Assembly: GCA_019009955.1 (NCBI GenBank)
Contig: CM032232.1
Coordinates: 56,403,001-56,467,000, forward strand
DNA: 64,000 bases
Reading direction: 5' to 3'
Origin: Riptortus pedestris
Lineage: Eukaryota; Arthropoda; Insecta; Hemiptera; Alydidae
The first letter of the stretch is position 1; every line of letters begins with the position of its first letter. The position numbers and the translations under genes are program-made. This document shows, in pieces, positions 11,862-31,979 of this stretch. Below the pieces are notes generated by a model. It saw only the letters and a list, made by a program, of their open reading frames with translations, was not told where the DNA came from and did no database searches.

Positions 11862-12680
11862 TTTAATAAATAGAATAGACTGAGCCTTTATTGTGCCATA
11901 GATAAAAAATCAAATAACAATATGTCCCAATATTCCAAATAACATTAAAATAATATTTCTTAAACAATATTATGATAATACCTTTAAAAACATATTCAAA
12001 TAAAATCTTATGATAATTTATTTTTTATACTAGTTTATAGTTTCAACAATATTTTTTGTAAAATATCTTTTAAAGCTCAGTCCTCCCTGAGGGAATGGTC
12101 TAAACCAGGGGTCTCCAAACTTTCCTGCCTTAGGGCCATACTGATTACTCCAGTAAGTTCCGAGGGCCAAAACCATATTTTTGATTTTAATTGTTGCTTT
12201 TGTGTGTGAAAGGCGATGTTTAATTTGCATAGTTAAAGAATATAACATTAAACGTCATTCTGAAACAAAACATTTTCTACTCATAAATATACTGTGTTTG
12301 CATATCACAAAAACAATAACAATAAGCCTACAACAATGTTATGAGTAGTTAGCCCATGACCATATCAATGTAGATGTCATATTAATAATTATTCAACATA
12401 AAATTAGAATACTTCAGTAAACTAAATTTAATTTGCTATAAAAAATATGTTCTCTAAAAGGAGTTTTCAAGTATGCTAGCTCTCCGCGGGCCGGACAAAA
12501 TCTGTCCGCGGGCCGGATGTGGCCCTCGGGCCGTAGTTTGGAGACCCCTGGTCTACACTATCCTGGGTGGCTGAACCTACTGGAAGCAGAGGGGTTCATT
12601 GTGATCTCTAACAATTTATCTCCCCAAGTTGTCTCTTGCCAATCTCCCCCTTTGGGCCTACAGTTCTCTTGAAAAAGTCT
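11862..12680 (-). mobile_element. RTE-like LINE 3' fragment, split by a hAT MITE
   Basis: The segments 11862-12105 and 12552-12680 align by eye with 41105-41267 and 41500-41690, another copy of the same LINE. On the minus strand, 12680-12552 gives remnants of the LINE C-terminus. A hAT-type MITE separates the two halves. Confidence 0.65.
12106..12551. mobile_element. hAT-type non-autonomous element (MITE)
   Basis: The ends are inverted repeats: CAGGGGTCTCCAAAC at 12106-12120 and its complement GTTTGGAGACCCCTG at 12537-12551. The flanking 8-bp duplications are GTCTAAAC and GTCTACAC, with one mismatch. CAGGG ends and 8-bp duplications are typical of hAT transposons. The 446-bp interior has no transposase frame. 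GC-rich subterminal blocks (GCGGGCCGGA, twice near 12485-12520) may be transposase sites. Confidence 0.85.
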
Positions 12681-13668
12681 GTCATGCAGGTGAAGAGTAA
12701 ACTATGTAGATTTTCCACTTGCTGGCATGGCATACTGCTGATCTTATCTCCCCATATATTCCCTTTTTCTCTATAAAAATCCTATGATTAGCAGTGGGAG
12801 TTTACTGAAGACTGAAAACTAGAAAGTAGGAATAACATATTGAAAATTTGGGTTATGATACAATGTATCGAACAATAGTTTTATATCATCAATAATCTAA
12901 CAAAGATGGTTCTATAACATTTTTCAATCCAACTCATAATAATGGAGATATCATGATTTTCCAAATCCCACCGCCCTATTCCTTACCCAATTTTAGGCAT
13001 TAATTAATATGATCTTTAGTGTTAAATGAAAAATTGAATATCAAATATAGTTTAGATTAAATAAAAATTTTCGAGGCACGGCCTTAAAATCTTAATTGAT
13101 GGTGTCATTAGATGTGTTTACATGTACCTCTCACATGTAAACGTTCAATGAAAATATCATTGGGTGTTTAAGCCCCGAATATAGTGGTTCATGGTTTAAC
13201 AGCTTATTATTAACACGACAGTAGGAGTGGGGAGGGGGAGTTTACTGAAGGTTGAAAACTAAAAAAATGCAAATATCTCGGTTGATATTCAAGATAGAAG
13301 AAACAGGAGAGAACAACATTTATAAAAAATTAAATTTGCATTAAGATTAATTATACACTATTTTTTTTATTTAATGTATAATGATGGAGATATTATTTTT
13401 CAACTTTCCCCTTTCTCTAAGCCCCTCCTCCAACTGGTCTGATATCAGCTATTAATGACCTTGATCTTCAGTTTTATATAAAATGTTTAAATATCGAGTT
13501 TTGCTATGATTAAACAAAAACTGTAACTTCTATTGTTAACAGACATATATATATATAACTTTGAACCGACTTAACTCCTAGGCAGGATTGATGGACATGG
13601 AAATTTTCAAAAATCGTGACATGAGTTCAACCTCAATAGCTGATTTTCCTTGAGTGAAATCTGCCAAT
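12675..13668 (-). mobile_element. Family A copy with two internal units
   Basis: On the minus strand the left end is at about 13668 (degraded GGCAGATTTCACTC). A short TA run at 13547-13557, then two successive C/G-rich units (plus-strand positions about 13200-13450 and 12770-13010) follow, and a degraded right end with a CATGCAGG arm lies near 12676. The two units are tandem copies of the same roughly 420-bp block. Confidence 0.65.
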
Positions 13669-13859
13669 TTACATATTTATCAAATATTTCAATAAACTGC
13701 AAGTCGATTATATAAAATAGTGACTTTGTCTTCTTCATCTATTTTTCATACAGTTTATCATTTTACATATATTCCTGTGATTAGCTTATTTGTATTATCT
13801 TTTTCCATGATTTTAGGCATGACATGAATGAATAAGTGGTAAGCCAGAATATTTCCATA

Positions 13860-14080
13860 CTATGCAAAAATCCTGAAAAGAGGGATTATGAAACGTGAAA
13901 CATACAGAGTGAGAAATAAATAAGTGATAGAGATTTCAATGTTTTATCGTCTTTTGACTTTGTATCAATTTATATTTATCATTAAAAAATTATTCATAAT
14001 TTAATTTAAAGCTCTCTGAGATTGTCATTCTCAGAACCTTGAGGAAGATGAAATTATGTGAAGTGAAACATTGGCAATGC
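13860..14080 (+). repeat. Two short GAAAC-type repeat motifs
   Basis: Related phrases such as GATTATGAAACGTGAAACAT (about 13884) and ATTATGTGAAGTGAAACATT (about 14052) occur twice within 180 bp. They look like tail motifs of an unidentified retroelement. No coding sequence is associated. Confidence 0.35.
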
Positions 14081-14138
14081 CAGAACAAATTACCATTAGT
14101 TTTGAAATAGACACTGGAAGACTGTTAATTTATCTTAC

Positions 14139-17100
14139 CTTGGTGCTTGTATTGTTGAAGTTCGAGCTGGCTGAGCTGTATATCCTATAATATCATTGCA
14201 GAAAGATTCAACATCATTGTATTTATTTGAATAGGAATAGAAATCAATTATCGTTAGTAGATTTATTAAACAGGGGAATATACTCTTGGTATATAAATAG
14301 TTTTGTTCAAAATCATCTGAAAATTCAATCTCTGGGTAAATGACATCTTTCAACTGAAAAAAAAGAAAAAATGATAGAGCATGATAAAATGTGGAAATGA
14401 GTATTATTATGTAACTGCCTTCGGGGAATAATATTCATATACGTTTAAATATTAATTCAAAAATCAATTTTAAAAAACAAGTTTAATACTCTGCTGCGCT
14501 GATTTGTTTTTAGCCGATTTCGGATTGTGTATGTGTGTGTACACATACATATATACACTTGCCTGTTACTGTTCTAGTAGTCACAAATTTTGTTGATCTT
14601 AAATAGTAATTAAGACTTTTATATTTTAGAATTTTCAGCCATTTGTAAACCTCTACTTTTATCACCGTAATTTAACAATAAGAGAATGTATCATGAAATG
14701 CCTTATTCCAAGCTTAAATACCAAATATTGTTTTCAGTGTGTACTTGATGAAATACATGCAAACACGTTGTGCGACATCAATTAAGATTTTACTTATTGA
14801 CTCAAAAATTTTTATTTGATGTATATTGGCTCAGGTTAGCCATGTGAGTTAAAGCGTTAACCTTAATCTCACATGGTAAACATAGAATGGCGAGTTTGAT
14901 TCTCGCCTGGGCAAGGGAAATTATTTAGTGACGAAATTTGTTAAATAACATCTTAAGTCCCACCCTGGCTAGAATATGGTGGTAACTTGTAGATAACCCC
15001 TCCCAATTAGCCTTAGTTGCAAAAAGAGGACGTTAATAAATAATAATAATATTTGATGTATATCATACTTGAAATTTAACTATGGGTATTTCATCTAACA
15101 CTAAAGTATTTATTAAGGAATCTGAAATCCAAATAGAAATAGGGGGGGGGAGTAAGAGGAAAAATTCTATACGTCTCTATTCTTACGAGTCAGATCAGTA
15201 TCCAGTAAACCCAGAATTCTACTCATTGGATTATTACTTAGATATAGAGAATATAATGTGGGAAATCTGCTTAGATTACGCACCCCCTTTTGTTTTTACT
15301 TCTAGCTTTTATTTTCAACAATTTTCCAGTTGTTAAAACAGTCATAAATAGTGAAATCCTTTTTTCTTATCAAAATTATTAACAAATGATTATAATTTAT
15401 CATACAATTCTTCTGGATTACAGTGTTGAAAACTAAATTGGAATTTTTTGAATTATTAGATAAACTGAACAAAATATAATGATAAGAATACTACCTGAGA
15501 AGAGAGAGTGTTAAATTGCATTAGGCAATGAGTGTGGCTGAATGTCTTGGCGTATGTGTAAGAGCAATGGAAACAAAAATCCATCAGCTGTTCTACAATA
15601 TTTAATAATGGTGTCCCTAGAAAAAACAAAACAAATATTAACAAATATTAATATTAATATTAAGTATTCCTAATGTTTTGAGTTATCCTTTAATTAAAAA
15701 AATAACTTAGTGTTCAGTAAATATTATTTGTTTTGGATGAAAGTTTCCAGCTTTTAAAATATTCAATATTACATAAACTAATCTTTGTGTAATGTTAACC
15801 TGGTGTCAAGTACATTACATAAAAAACCATCAACATATAGAACAAATATGAAATAATATAACACAAAAATCAGACTGACTTTCATTCATTTCAAATGGAT
15901 CAAGGCACATGCAGGTATTATGGGCAATGGATTAGTCGATATCCTTGCAAAGAATGCCTCTAAAAGTAACAAAGAAGTGTAATTTAGAATAAATTTATTC
16001 CAAAAGTTAAAATCTTTACTAAGAAAAAAAAAAGTACTAATTTTTGGCAACTGCGGTGGAATCAAACAGATAAAGGATTACATCTGTAATCAAGATTCAT
16101 TTTGAAGTTTTTATTTACATTTGTTAATATGTATATGTATTACTTCTTTAAAATTGTTATAAGTTTTGACAAAATGCACATATAAAGCAAATATTGATGG
16201 GATGCAAAGAAAAAGAAAATCCTCATAATTTATTAGTTTTCATTACTTGAAATTTAATTTTGTAATTATCAAGAGCCTTATGAATATTGGTGACAGGGTT
16301 TGGACCACAGCCTCTCATTATGTCAAGCTCCGAAAGAATATTTTTGAGATGAAACTCTGAATACTATAACAAAAGTTTATATTTTCACTGGTGGCGTGTA
16401 TATTATCTGCCTCGTAATAAAATTTACCAGTGATGCTAAAAAGAAGATTACAAGGTAAATTATAAATAAGATAGAAAATTATTTAAATAATAACTTTTTA
16501 GGTTTAAAATGGGTTTCCATCATTTGTTTTATGAATGTAATTTTCTAATAAATTACCAAATAGACTAATTTTGTATAGACTAATTAGTATTTCCTAATCA
16601 ATGACGAATTTTAAATCACCTTAGACTATTCAGGGCTGAAGTTAATCAGTAGTCCTGTAATATATCTGCTTCATTGTTAGCTGGTTTTGCTTAAGGAAAT
16701 CAGCTTTTGAGGTTGTACTAATAATGTGACTTTTGAATAATTTCCTTTTTTTAATGATCTATGTATTATGGAAAGTTAGAAATTACTGGCTATATCAAAG
16801 AATTAAATTGATAAATTCAACGTTATTAGTGGAGTAAATTAAATCTAAAAAGTAAATTACTAAATAAATATAAATTTATGGCAAGTTTTTTTTTTTGACA
16901 ATGGATTTATTAAACCAATAATTATTGTCATTACATCGGGATAATAATAAATGAAGCTACGATTGGAAAAAAAAATGTTCTAAAATATACCTCTTTTAAC
17001 GCTGTAGTATTTGGCATTCGATAGGTCGTTTTCAAGATATTTACAAAGCTTTTTCCAAACGGATCTAACAAACAACAGAAAATCTCCAACTTTTCTTGTG

Positions 17101-20100
17101 CTTTGGCAGGGATTTGAATTTGAAGAAAAATATTCATAAAGACTATCCAATTTATGGTTTAGATCAATCGATTCTTGTTTGTACTGATCCTGCAATGATT
17201 TGTAGCTTATCTGTTTTTTCAACAGTACTTCCATGTCTTGAAAGATTGATTGCACCTGTAAAATTGAATAGAGTTAAATTCTTAAGGATTAATCCAGGAG
17301 GCAATTGGTCTCAGGATAGACATTTGAGTTGAGGTGTTCACCTTAATCTCACTTGGTGGTTTCGATACCCCGAAGGGCAAGAAATCAAATCAGGAAATGA
17401 AGACCCATCCTTAGCCACACCCTGGCTAGAAAAGGGGGATACTCCTCCCTATGAAACAATAAAAAGCATAAGGATGTGCGACCCCATAACATATCTGGAG
17501 GTTCGAGGAATAATTACACTGAAATTAGGTCATATACAGTACACATACCAAGGGCCATTATCTCCGGGATACACCTCCTGGCAGCAGATATCTAAAGCAG
17601 CCCATTATTAAATATGGTGCCATAAAAACAGCTTCCGAAGAATCTTTGAGTTAGGGTTGCTCTAAAGGGAATTGATAGTCAAAACTGCACCACTGGCAAA
17701 AAACTGGATGAACAGTAATTCAAGCTCCAACTTCAGCTTCGAGGAGAATGACTACCCTCCTGCTCCAACCAGAATAAGAACGCCAAGGTGTTCCTGACAA
17801 GTATGAACTGGACATAAAACATTCATATTGCAGTCATGAGAGCGTATGGTATGCCAGAAAACGGGATACAAAAGACGTATTGAGCAGTATTGGAATGTAC
17901 TTGCAAAACCTCTCATGTCCGCGAAGTTTTTGGGCTTGAGGAAATTAAGTATGACAAACAGTTGGATTTGAAATTAACAGTAAACAAATTATTTGAGCTT
18001 ACACAAATCGATGAGACAAACAAAAAACTGAACCAGTAAATACGAAAGCATTCTGGTCCTTATGATGCTAACAATCCCTATGATCTATAATATGAAATTA
18101 TTGAGTGCCGTTAGACATAATGTTCTTGTGTACCATGTCAATTCAATCTATGAAATTCGATATTGGACTTATTCAGGTATAAGGTGGGTAGCGTGAATAG
18201 CTCCAGAGAACAATAGAAACTCTCTCGACTAACTTTCTGCGGAATCCAAATGGCTCTAGTGCCAAGCTCAAAGGCAAAATTGATGAAATTATTGTCCTTT
18301 GTCTCCAATGAGAACTATCTCATTGAGTCTTGCGTATTTATTTTGACAACGAAAAGCATAAATTGCTCCATATACGAATAGGATACATATATGTATATGA
18401 AGAATGAAAAGATGCAGAAGAAGGAAACAGACTTTTTACCGTATATGCACGACCACTCCAAATGATAAGAAGTGCCAAATAAAATACAATATGGATAATA
18501 TGGTCAACCATTTGGCAAATATATGGGAATCACCTGTGGCTCATAAAAGTGGATAATGGACGTAGGACATTACGAACGAATTAAACAATGCTCGTCAAAT
18601 GGCAGGTGACAGTATATCGGTTTAGGTATGAGGGAAGTATAAGAAGAAAATGTCCAACTGGAAATACCCCGGTCGAGATAGGATTCAGAATTCTTAGCTC
18701 GGTGTTCTTCACATTTGTTGACTTGTCATTTGCCAATACTTGAGGATGTAACCTATATGATTCCCAAAAAAAGAATGTCCCTTAGAACGTAAACAGACCT
18801 AAAGATACTTGCTTAAATGACATCTATAAGTGGAAAAATGCATAAACATCTTGTGTTTTTATGGGCGTCTTGCCCCAGAATAATTAGATTGTAAAAGTGA
18901 TGCAAGGGGATGTAAAGAGTTATTATAGACTCATTCATAGCAGCTCAGGTTTCTAAAAACCAGTGGTCTTTCAATACAAGGGATAGAGGACTAGAAAGCT
19001 TTTGACTCAGTATCTCATAGTTGGTTGATTAAAGATTTAAAAATTATAAAGTTTCTCACGTATTATGGCTACATGGAAAACTTCGCTTAACATTGAAAAA
19101 TGAATGCAAAATTCCAGAGCAAGAGAATTAAAATGCAAGGAGTATCTTCCAAGGTGATCGTCTCCGCTCCTTATGGTTTTGCTTAATACCATGATCCAAA
19201 TAATTTGGGACAGTGTATGTGGATACGAAATTCCTATTGGTAAAAATGAAACGAGTAAGTCACAGCCTTTATGTGGATGACCTGAAGTTATATGTGAAGA
19301 TATCTACCCAGTTCCAAAGCATGATAGATATAGTAAAGAATTAGTAGTAGTTGTGTTTGCTAGAAAAATATGCTGCCTTGTATGTTTCATGAGGTCAGAT
19401 GACTTCGAAAATAGTGTGTCACGCAGATCCTGCGTTTCCCTCATGCTGGGAGAAACCCCCCCTCTTCTCCTCCGACAAGAAGGGACCTTTGTAAACCGGA
19501 AAGAAATTTGAGCTGGAAATATCGCTTTGGGTTAACGAGTCAGAAATCACTAATCCAGCTTAAATTTCAATTCCTGTTTATATAGCTTTCTTACTACGGG
19601 AGAATATATCCGTATGCTCACTAGCTTGCCATCTCCAGCGTATGGGATGCGTATCTCTGCTTACCTTACGCAGCCACTGTGCAAAGACCTTTTACTTTTC
19701 ATGTTAAATTCATTGATTATTGTGAACCTGTTTAATTTGTAAATGTATTTTTGTCTGATATTAACCTGGGCGGGGTTTCTGCTGTAATTTATGAACTTTT
19801 ATTTGCCCAAATTTGAATTATGACACAAATTCATATTTCACAGCATATATGAAACCCACAATTCTAGGCTTTCCAAATATATTAAATCAAGGCCTTAACT
19901 CACATGGCTAACCCGTGGCCTTTAAAATTAACTAATAATTAACTTCTTACTTAAAGTATTTTGGAGCTTGTGTGCCCCTGCAAACTGTTCCTTGTTATTT
20001 TAATACCATAGCATCTAGAATTGAGGTTTATAGGATCAACAGCATCATATGTATCATGGGTATCCTGACTCTTTTATTTAATTTTAATATAAACAAGACT

Positions 20101-20739
20101 TTAAATTTTGATGTCATAGCTCTTAGAATGGTTTGAAATGTAAAAAAAAATTGATCCCCGCCGATTTTTAACAGTTGTATTTTTTAGACAAGGCGTATTT
20201 TAACAAAAACATAATGTAATAACACGTTAGAATGTGTGTGCTATTTATTAACGTCCACTTGGACGAATATACCTGGGACGGCTTATCTACAAGATACCAC
20301 CCTTTTCTAGCCAGGGTGGCAATAAGGATTTTATTTAAGGAGTTCGTCACTAAATAAACTGCTATTGCTCAGGTGAGAATCGAACTCACGACTTTAGGTT
20401 TGCCAAGTGAGATTAAGGCCAACGCCTTGATTATTAACATTTAAAAATAACCTATAACGCAACATTTTAATTTATAGAAACTAAAAAGTAATATTATAAA
20501 ATATCACTTAACATGCTTTACTTCTAGGAGCTAATAATTTAGTAATATTTGTTATTTTTCAAATCTACCATTTACGTGTCATTCTTAATAAACTAACTAT
20601 AAAACCACTATATTTAGTTATTGTAATCATGAAATAATATTACGAAAAATTGTTATTGACTTACTTCGTTACTTAATCTTGACACAATGTCGCAACATGT
20701 CGAAAGAGATTGGTAGTAAATATTGTATGTAGTTTCCAT
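14139..20739 (-). CDS. Unrecognised multi-exon gene, 3' end uncertain
   Basis: Four exons join in phase on the minus strand: 20739-20665 (METTYNIYYQSLSTCCDIV and onward), 17255-16991, 15616-15495 and 14353-14139. Each is bounded by AG and GT, giving about 225 residues before the frame passes into a missing exon. The second exon is hydrophilic and likely helical (QDMEVLLKKQISYKSLQDQY). The third has a Cys/His-containing patch (DFCFHCSYTYAKTFSHTHC). No signal peptide or membrane segment is seen. The start is the first ATG of exon 1, in a short spacer shared with a plus-strand gene. I do not recognise the family. An exon at 11672-11520 fits the open phase but is uncertain. Introns carry LINE, SINE and family A debris. 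Confidence 0.7.
14500..15300 (+). mobile_element. Family A copy interrupted by a SINE
   Basis: Family A sequence runs from about 14560 to 14826, is broken by a SINE, and resumes at 15051. The G tract lies at about 15141-15150 and the right end GGGAAATCTGCTTAG at 15260-15274 is followed by ACGCACCCCC. The left end is poorly preserved. Confidence 0.65.
14827..15050 (+). mobile_element. tRNA-derived SINE with 13-bp target duplication
   Basis: A full-length SINE begins TGGCTCAGGTTAGCCATGTG and ends in AAT repeats. The 13-bp sequence ATTTGATGTATAT flanks it exactly at 14814-14826 and 15051-15063, the signature of LINE-driven retroposition. It sits inside a family A copy. Confidence 0.93.
15885..15985 (+). 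mobile_element. Non-LTR retrotransposon RNase H remnant
   Basis: The plus-strand frame at 15892-15980 reads KWIKAHAGIMGNGLVDILAK, matching the C-terminal RNase H signature (W-I-x-A-H-x-G-x-x-G-N-x-x-A-D-x-L-A). The alanine before the Asp is valine here. The frame stops at TAA. Only this end of the element is recognisable. Confidence 0.7.
15990..16680. other. Intron sequence without recognisable features
   Basis: An AT-rich stretch in the intron of the minus-strand gene. I see no exon, RNA gene or repeat end that I can support. Confidence 0.5.
16683..16760 (+). mobile_element. Family A left-end fragment
   Basis: The left-end phrase is recognisable as a degraded GGAAATCAGCTATTGAGG followed by GTTGTACT. 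The sequence dissolves after about 75 bp. Confidence 0.45.
17318..17470 (+). mobile_element. Degenerate SINE copy
   Basis: It contains diverged box B (GGTTTCGATACCCC) and body (CACACCCTGGCTAGAAAAGG) segments of the SINE family. It lacks an AAT tail and a clean 5' end. Confidence 0.55.
17480..19400 (+). mobile_element. Decayed non-LTR retrotransposon with reverse transcriptase remnants
   Basis: On the plus strand near 18985 a frame reads LESFDSVSHSWLIKDLKI, the KAFDSVSHSWL block of LINE reverse transcriptases. At about 19138-19160 MQGVSSKVIVSAP corresponds to the RGIFQGDSLSP block. The catalytic YVDD lies at 19270-19281. Many stops and frameshifts interrupt the frame, so it is not functional. 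Upstream sequence from about 17480 has similar composition but no recognisable domain. The LINE clade is not assigned. Confidence 0.7.
19410..19700. mobile_element. Two family A right-end remnants in inverted orientation
   Basis: At 19418-19450 the minus-oriented right end is recognisable (GTCACGCAG, TTTCCCTCATGCTGG). At 19648-19692 a plus-oriented right end appears (ATCTCTGCTTACCTTACGCA). The intervening 200 bp is not recognised. Confidence 0.45.
20241..20440 (-). mobile_element. SINE copy, 5' end degraded
   Basis: A reverse-oriented SINE shows body segments (CCACCCTGGCTAG on the minus strand) and the box B region GTGAGTTCGATTCTCACC on the minus strand. The head is truncated near 20440. Confidence 0.75.
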
Positions 20740-20907
20740 TTTCCCCGAAATTCGTAACTATAATCCAAGAAACTACTGAAGCAGTTCTTCAGCACGGGCG
20801 ACGAATGCAAGAGTCCTAATTATGAACTATAAAACATATGTATTTTGCGTTCACATGAAATTCGTAGTTTTGACTTGGTAGTCTTTAAGAAAAAAAAATT
20901 TGTTTAG
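20740..20907. promoter_or_regulatory. Very short divergent promoter region
   Basis: About 170 bp separates the minus-strand ATG at 20739 from the first detected plus-strand exon at 20908. The stretch should contain both promoters and the untraced first exon of the plus-strand gene. No TATA box was identified. Confidence 0.4.
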
Positions 20908-28935
<8,028 letters not shown>

Positions 28936-29129
28936 CGTCTCAATTTTATTAAACGAGTGAAACTAACTGTATTGTTTTTATTTGAGGGGTCCTCTTTGTA
29001 TTGGGTTGCAAAATAAGTTCGTACCAATCATCAATATTTCAGATTAATCCTCTTAAATATTTATAAAATTATATTTACGATTACGAATTAAAATATCATA
29101 AAAGATCTAAATATCAAATTAAACATGTT

Positions 29130-29932
29130 TAGCCTTGTGCACGTTCGCCCAAAAACATTAGGAAACGAAATACGACGATTTTTCATTTCATCACTCCCTA
29201 ACAACCCCCTTGTTCGTTCCTAAAAATGTAAAGACATCTTATATTCAAAAACACGTTCGTACGAGTTTCAATTTAGTCGTTCCTGTCTTATAACATTGTT
29301 GACCCCTTCTGTAGTTTTTCGTGTATGCCTCATTTATACTTCGTTAAACTGAAAAAGTACATATATCAAAAGTTACTCTAAATAACAAAATAAACAACTT
29401 CTGTTATGTTCATATTTGCCGAAAAACCAATACCATTGCCATCGAAATATCGCTAATTTTAATTTCAGACCTCCCTTACAACCCCCACTCCTGGTCGTAC
29501 CTCGAAATTTTAATATAGCTTTTAATCAGGGAGGTGTTAATACCAAATCACATACGGAGTTTCGTTTAGTTCGGTTGTCTTTTGTGCCATTTAAAATTGT
29601 TGTCTCCCACTATTGTTTTTAGCATACAACTCATTTATACTTCGATATACGACAAAAGTGTATATTGCAAAAGTTACTCTAAATAACAAAATAAACAACG
29701 TTTGTTATGTGCATATTTGCCGAAAAACCAATAGGAAACGAAATATAGCTATTTGTAATTTTAGGCTTCCCTTATATCCTGCACTCCTGATCGTCTCAGA
29801 GAATATTAATATAGCCAAAAACCTAACCTGGGTTAGTAGTAATGTACATACCATGTTTCATAAAATTAGGTTCAGCCGTTTACGATTCTATGAAGGACAT
29901 AAAGACAAACATTCATTTTTATATATAGAGAT
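29130..29932 (-). mobile_element. Non-autonomous Helitron, 5' part
   Basis: On the minus strand the element starts near 29932 with TCTCTATATATAAAAATGAA, a typical Helitron 5' end. Two to three related internal blocks follow, each with ACAAAATAAACAAC and CCTCCCTTACAACCCCCACT-type phrases (near 29200, 29470 and 29765). The 3' hairpin end is not seen. Confidence 0.6.
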
Positions 29933-30083
29933 TAAAATAATACCAATCATATATCTATGTGATTTTTAATTAAATTAGTTAAAAATATACAATTCATTTA
30001 TATTCTACTCGGGCCTTACAGTATTTAAAGTACTAAAATTCTATTTAAGCTTAACCTTATGAATACTAATTATACATCATATA

Positions 30084-30150
30084 TATGGGGGCGTCGGTGG
30101 CCTGGAGGGCTAAGGCAGGGGCATATCTACCTCTGCCGTCAGCCATAATA
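30084..30150 (+). mobile_element. 5' fragment of a second SINE type
   Basis: GGGGGCGTCGGTGGCCTGGA and the following AGGGCTAAGGC resemble a tRNA box A-type SINE head. They differ from the main SINE family. No box B or tail is recognisable. Confidence 0.35.
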
Positions 30151-30159
30151 TTATAATTG

Positions 30160-30980
30160 TTGCAATATCTTAAGATTTCGATATGCTATTGTCCATTGTA
30201 AAAATAAATTGCTTAACAATATTTTAAGTTGTAATAAAATTAAATGTGGCGTCTAAAGAACTTTAATTTTAAAAAGTTTTGCGAACTATACTTATATCAA
30301 TTCCCTTTGTAGTGATCTGGCTTTAGAAATGCGCATTGGAACCTGTAAAATTGAAATTCCCACAACCAAACCACATTCAAAGAACTTGCCGGTTGTAGGT
30401 TAGCATTTTGTTTCTGAATGGCCCTAAAGAATGGTTGGGTGCCGGCTAAAAAAAGTACTTAATACATATAATTAAGTATATTTAAGTAGTAATATCTCCG
30501 AAGAAGGAATGGCAACCGTGTCCGAAACTGTGGAAACTTTTTTTGTTTCAGTACTTGAATACACTCACCCATTTGTCGGATTGAGTAATTGTTTTAGCCA
30601 GCTATCCGTTAGCTCTTTATCCATTCACTTACAGAGAAATTAAGGAAGGAAAGCTCACCAACAATCAACTCTGACCAAAATTTGATAAATTTAAATTTAT
30701 TCAAAATTAAATGGTGCACCAAATATTATTAAATATTTCAAACCTAGAGAGGCAAAGTTTAGAATTATAAAACGAGGACAAATTATGCCCTACTAAAACT
30801 GTCTCAAAGGTTTTCACTTAGTTTTTAGAGAGGCTGACTTGTGGAGCTGGGTCAGCTGACTGCTGGACGGATTGTGTTTGGCCATCGACTTGCTTCTGAG
30901 AATACTGACAACAGACTAAGACCCAAGTGGTCTTTGCACCGGCTGATATGATTCTTAAACGTAATTTTATTATCATCTCG
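30160..30980. other. Intergenic stretch without recognisable features
   Basis: An AT-rich interval with no coding or repeat signature that I can name. Confidence 0.45.
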
Positions 30981-31039
30981 AAAAATGTTTAGTTCATCAA
31001 TTTATAGAGATGTGAATGAAAAATATAATGAAGTTTACT

Positions 31040-31330
31040 AGAAAATGGCAGGCCACACGAGCTAGTTAACTCGAAATTGGTTACAACTGAATACTCCATT
31101 GAGTTCGCCTCCATACACGGAGGAGTCGTCAGTTTGTGGCTGGTATACGGAAATTGCGAGCAAATGCCACTATTAGAATTCCAAAGAAGGATTGTTTTGA
31201 CTCTCTCGCCATCTTCAACGATGAAAGAACTCGAGGAATCAGGTCTAGAACAAAAACACAATTTGACAAGATAGATCATTTAATGGAAGACGCCACAACA
31301 CTGCGTAATGTCCTAAATTTCAATGCGTGA
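31040..31330 (+). pseudogene. Possible piggyBac-like transposase C-terminal remnant
   Basis: The plus-strand frame gives VVSLWLVYGNCEQMPLLEFQ followed by RRIVLTL. This resembles the last helices of piggyBac transposases (a phrase like MPLLEFRRSI). The frame ends at a stop and nothing upstream matches the catalytic part. The assignment is weak. Confidence 0.35.
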
Positions 31331-31979
31331 ATGCAGTGTAGCCCTCCATCCCAAAAGTTGTTTTTCGCGTTATCATTTTCAATAATATTTATTACTCATG
31401 ACTTGTATATATTTAATATTTCACATTATTTTATGTCATTTATGTTATTTTTTAATAAATTGGTTGATATTTAAAGGTTTCATGTCAGTTCAACATTTTC
31501 ACTCCCTAATGTCCACCTTATGATACATCATAGATTAAAAAAACGGTTAAGTAGGTAAAGTATGAAAATTATTTCAGGTTAAAATTATTATGAATAATGT
31601 ATACAGTAGTATCAGAAACTAAAAGATAATTTCAGGGGAAAAATATGTATTTCGGGCATTAATAGGTTAATCTTATCATGGATTCAGTAAGAAGTATTTC
31701 ATAATCAAGGGAAGTAGTCAAGGATGAAAAATATTTCAAATTTCAAAATCATTCCAAGCTATCATAGAAGAACAGATAGTTTTTTTTTTTCTTCTATAAA
31801 ATAAACCACTTCGAGCTAGAACAATATTTATTGTTAATTATACTACATTATTGTATAGGATAGAGGAGTATTACTTTCAGTATTCGCTCTAATGAATATT
31901 ATAGTGAAATATGCTATGAGTCATATTCTTCAGAAAATAAAAATGAAAGCTATGATCTGCATGGGGTTCGTTGTTTATT

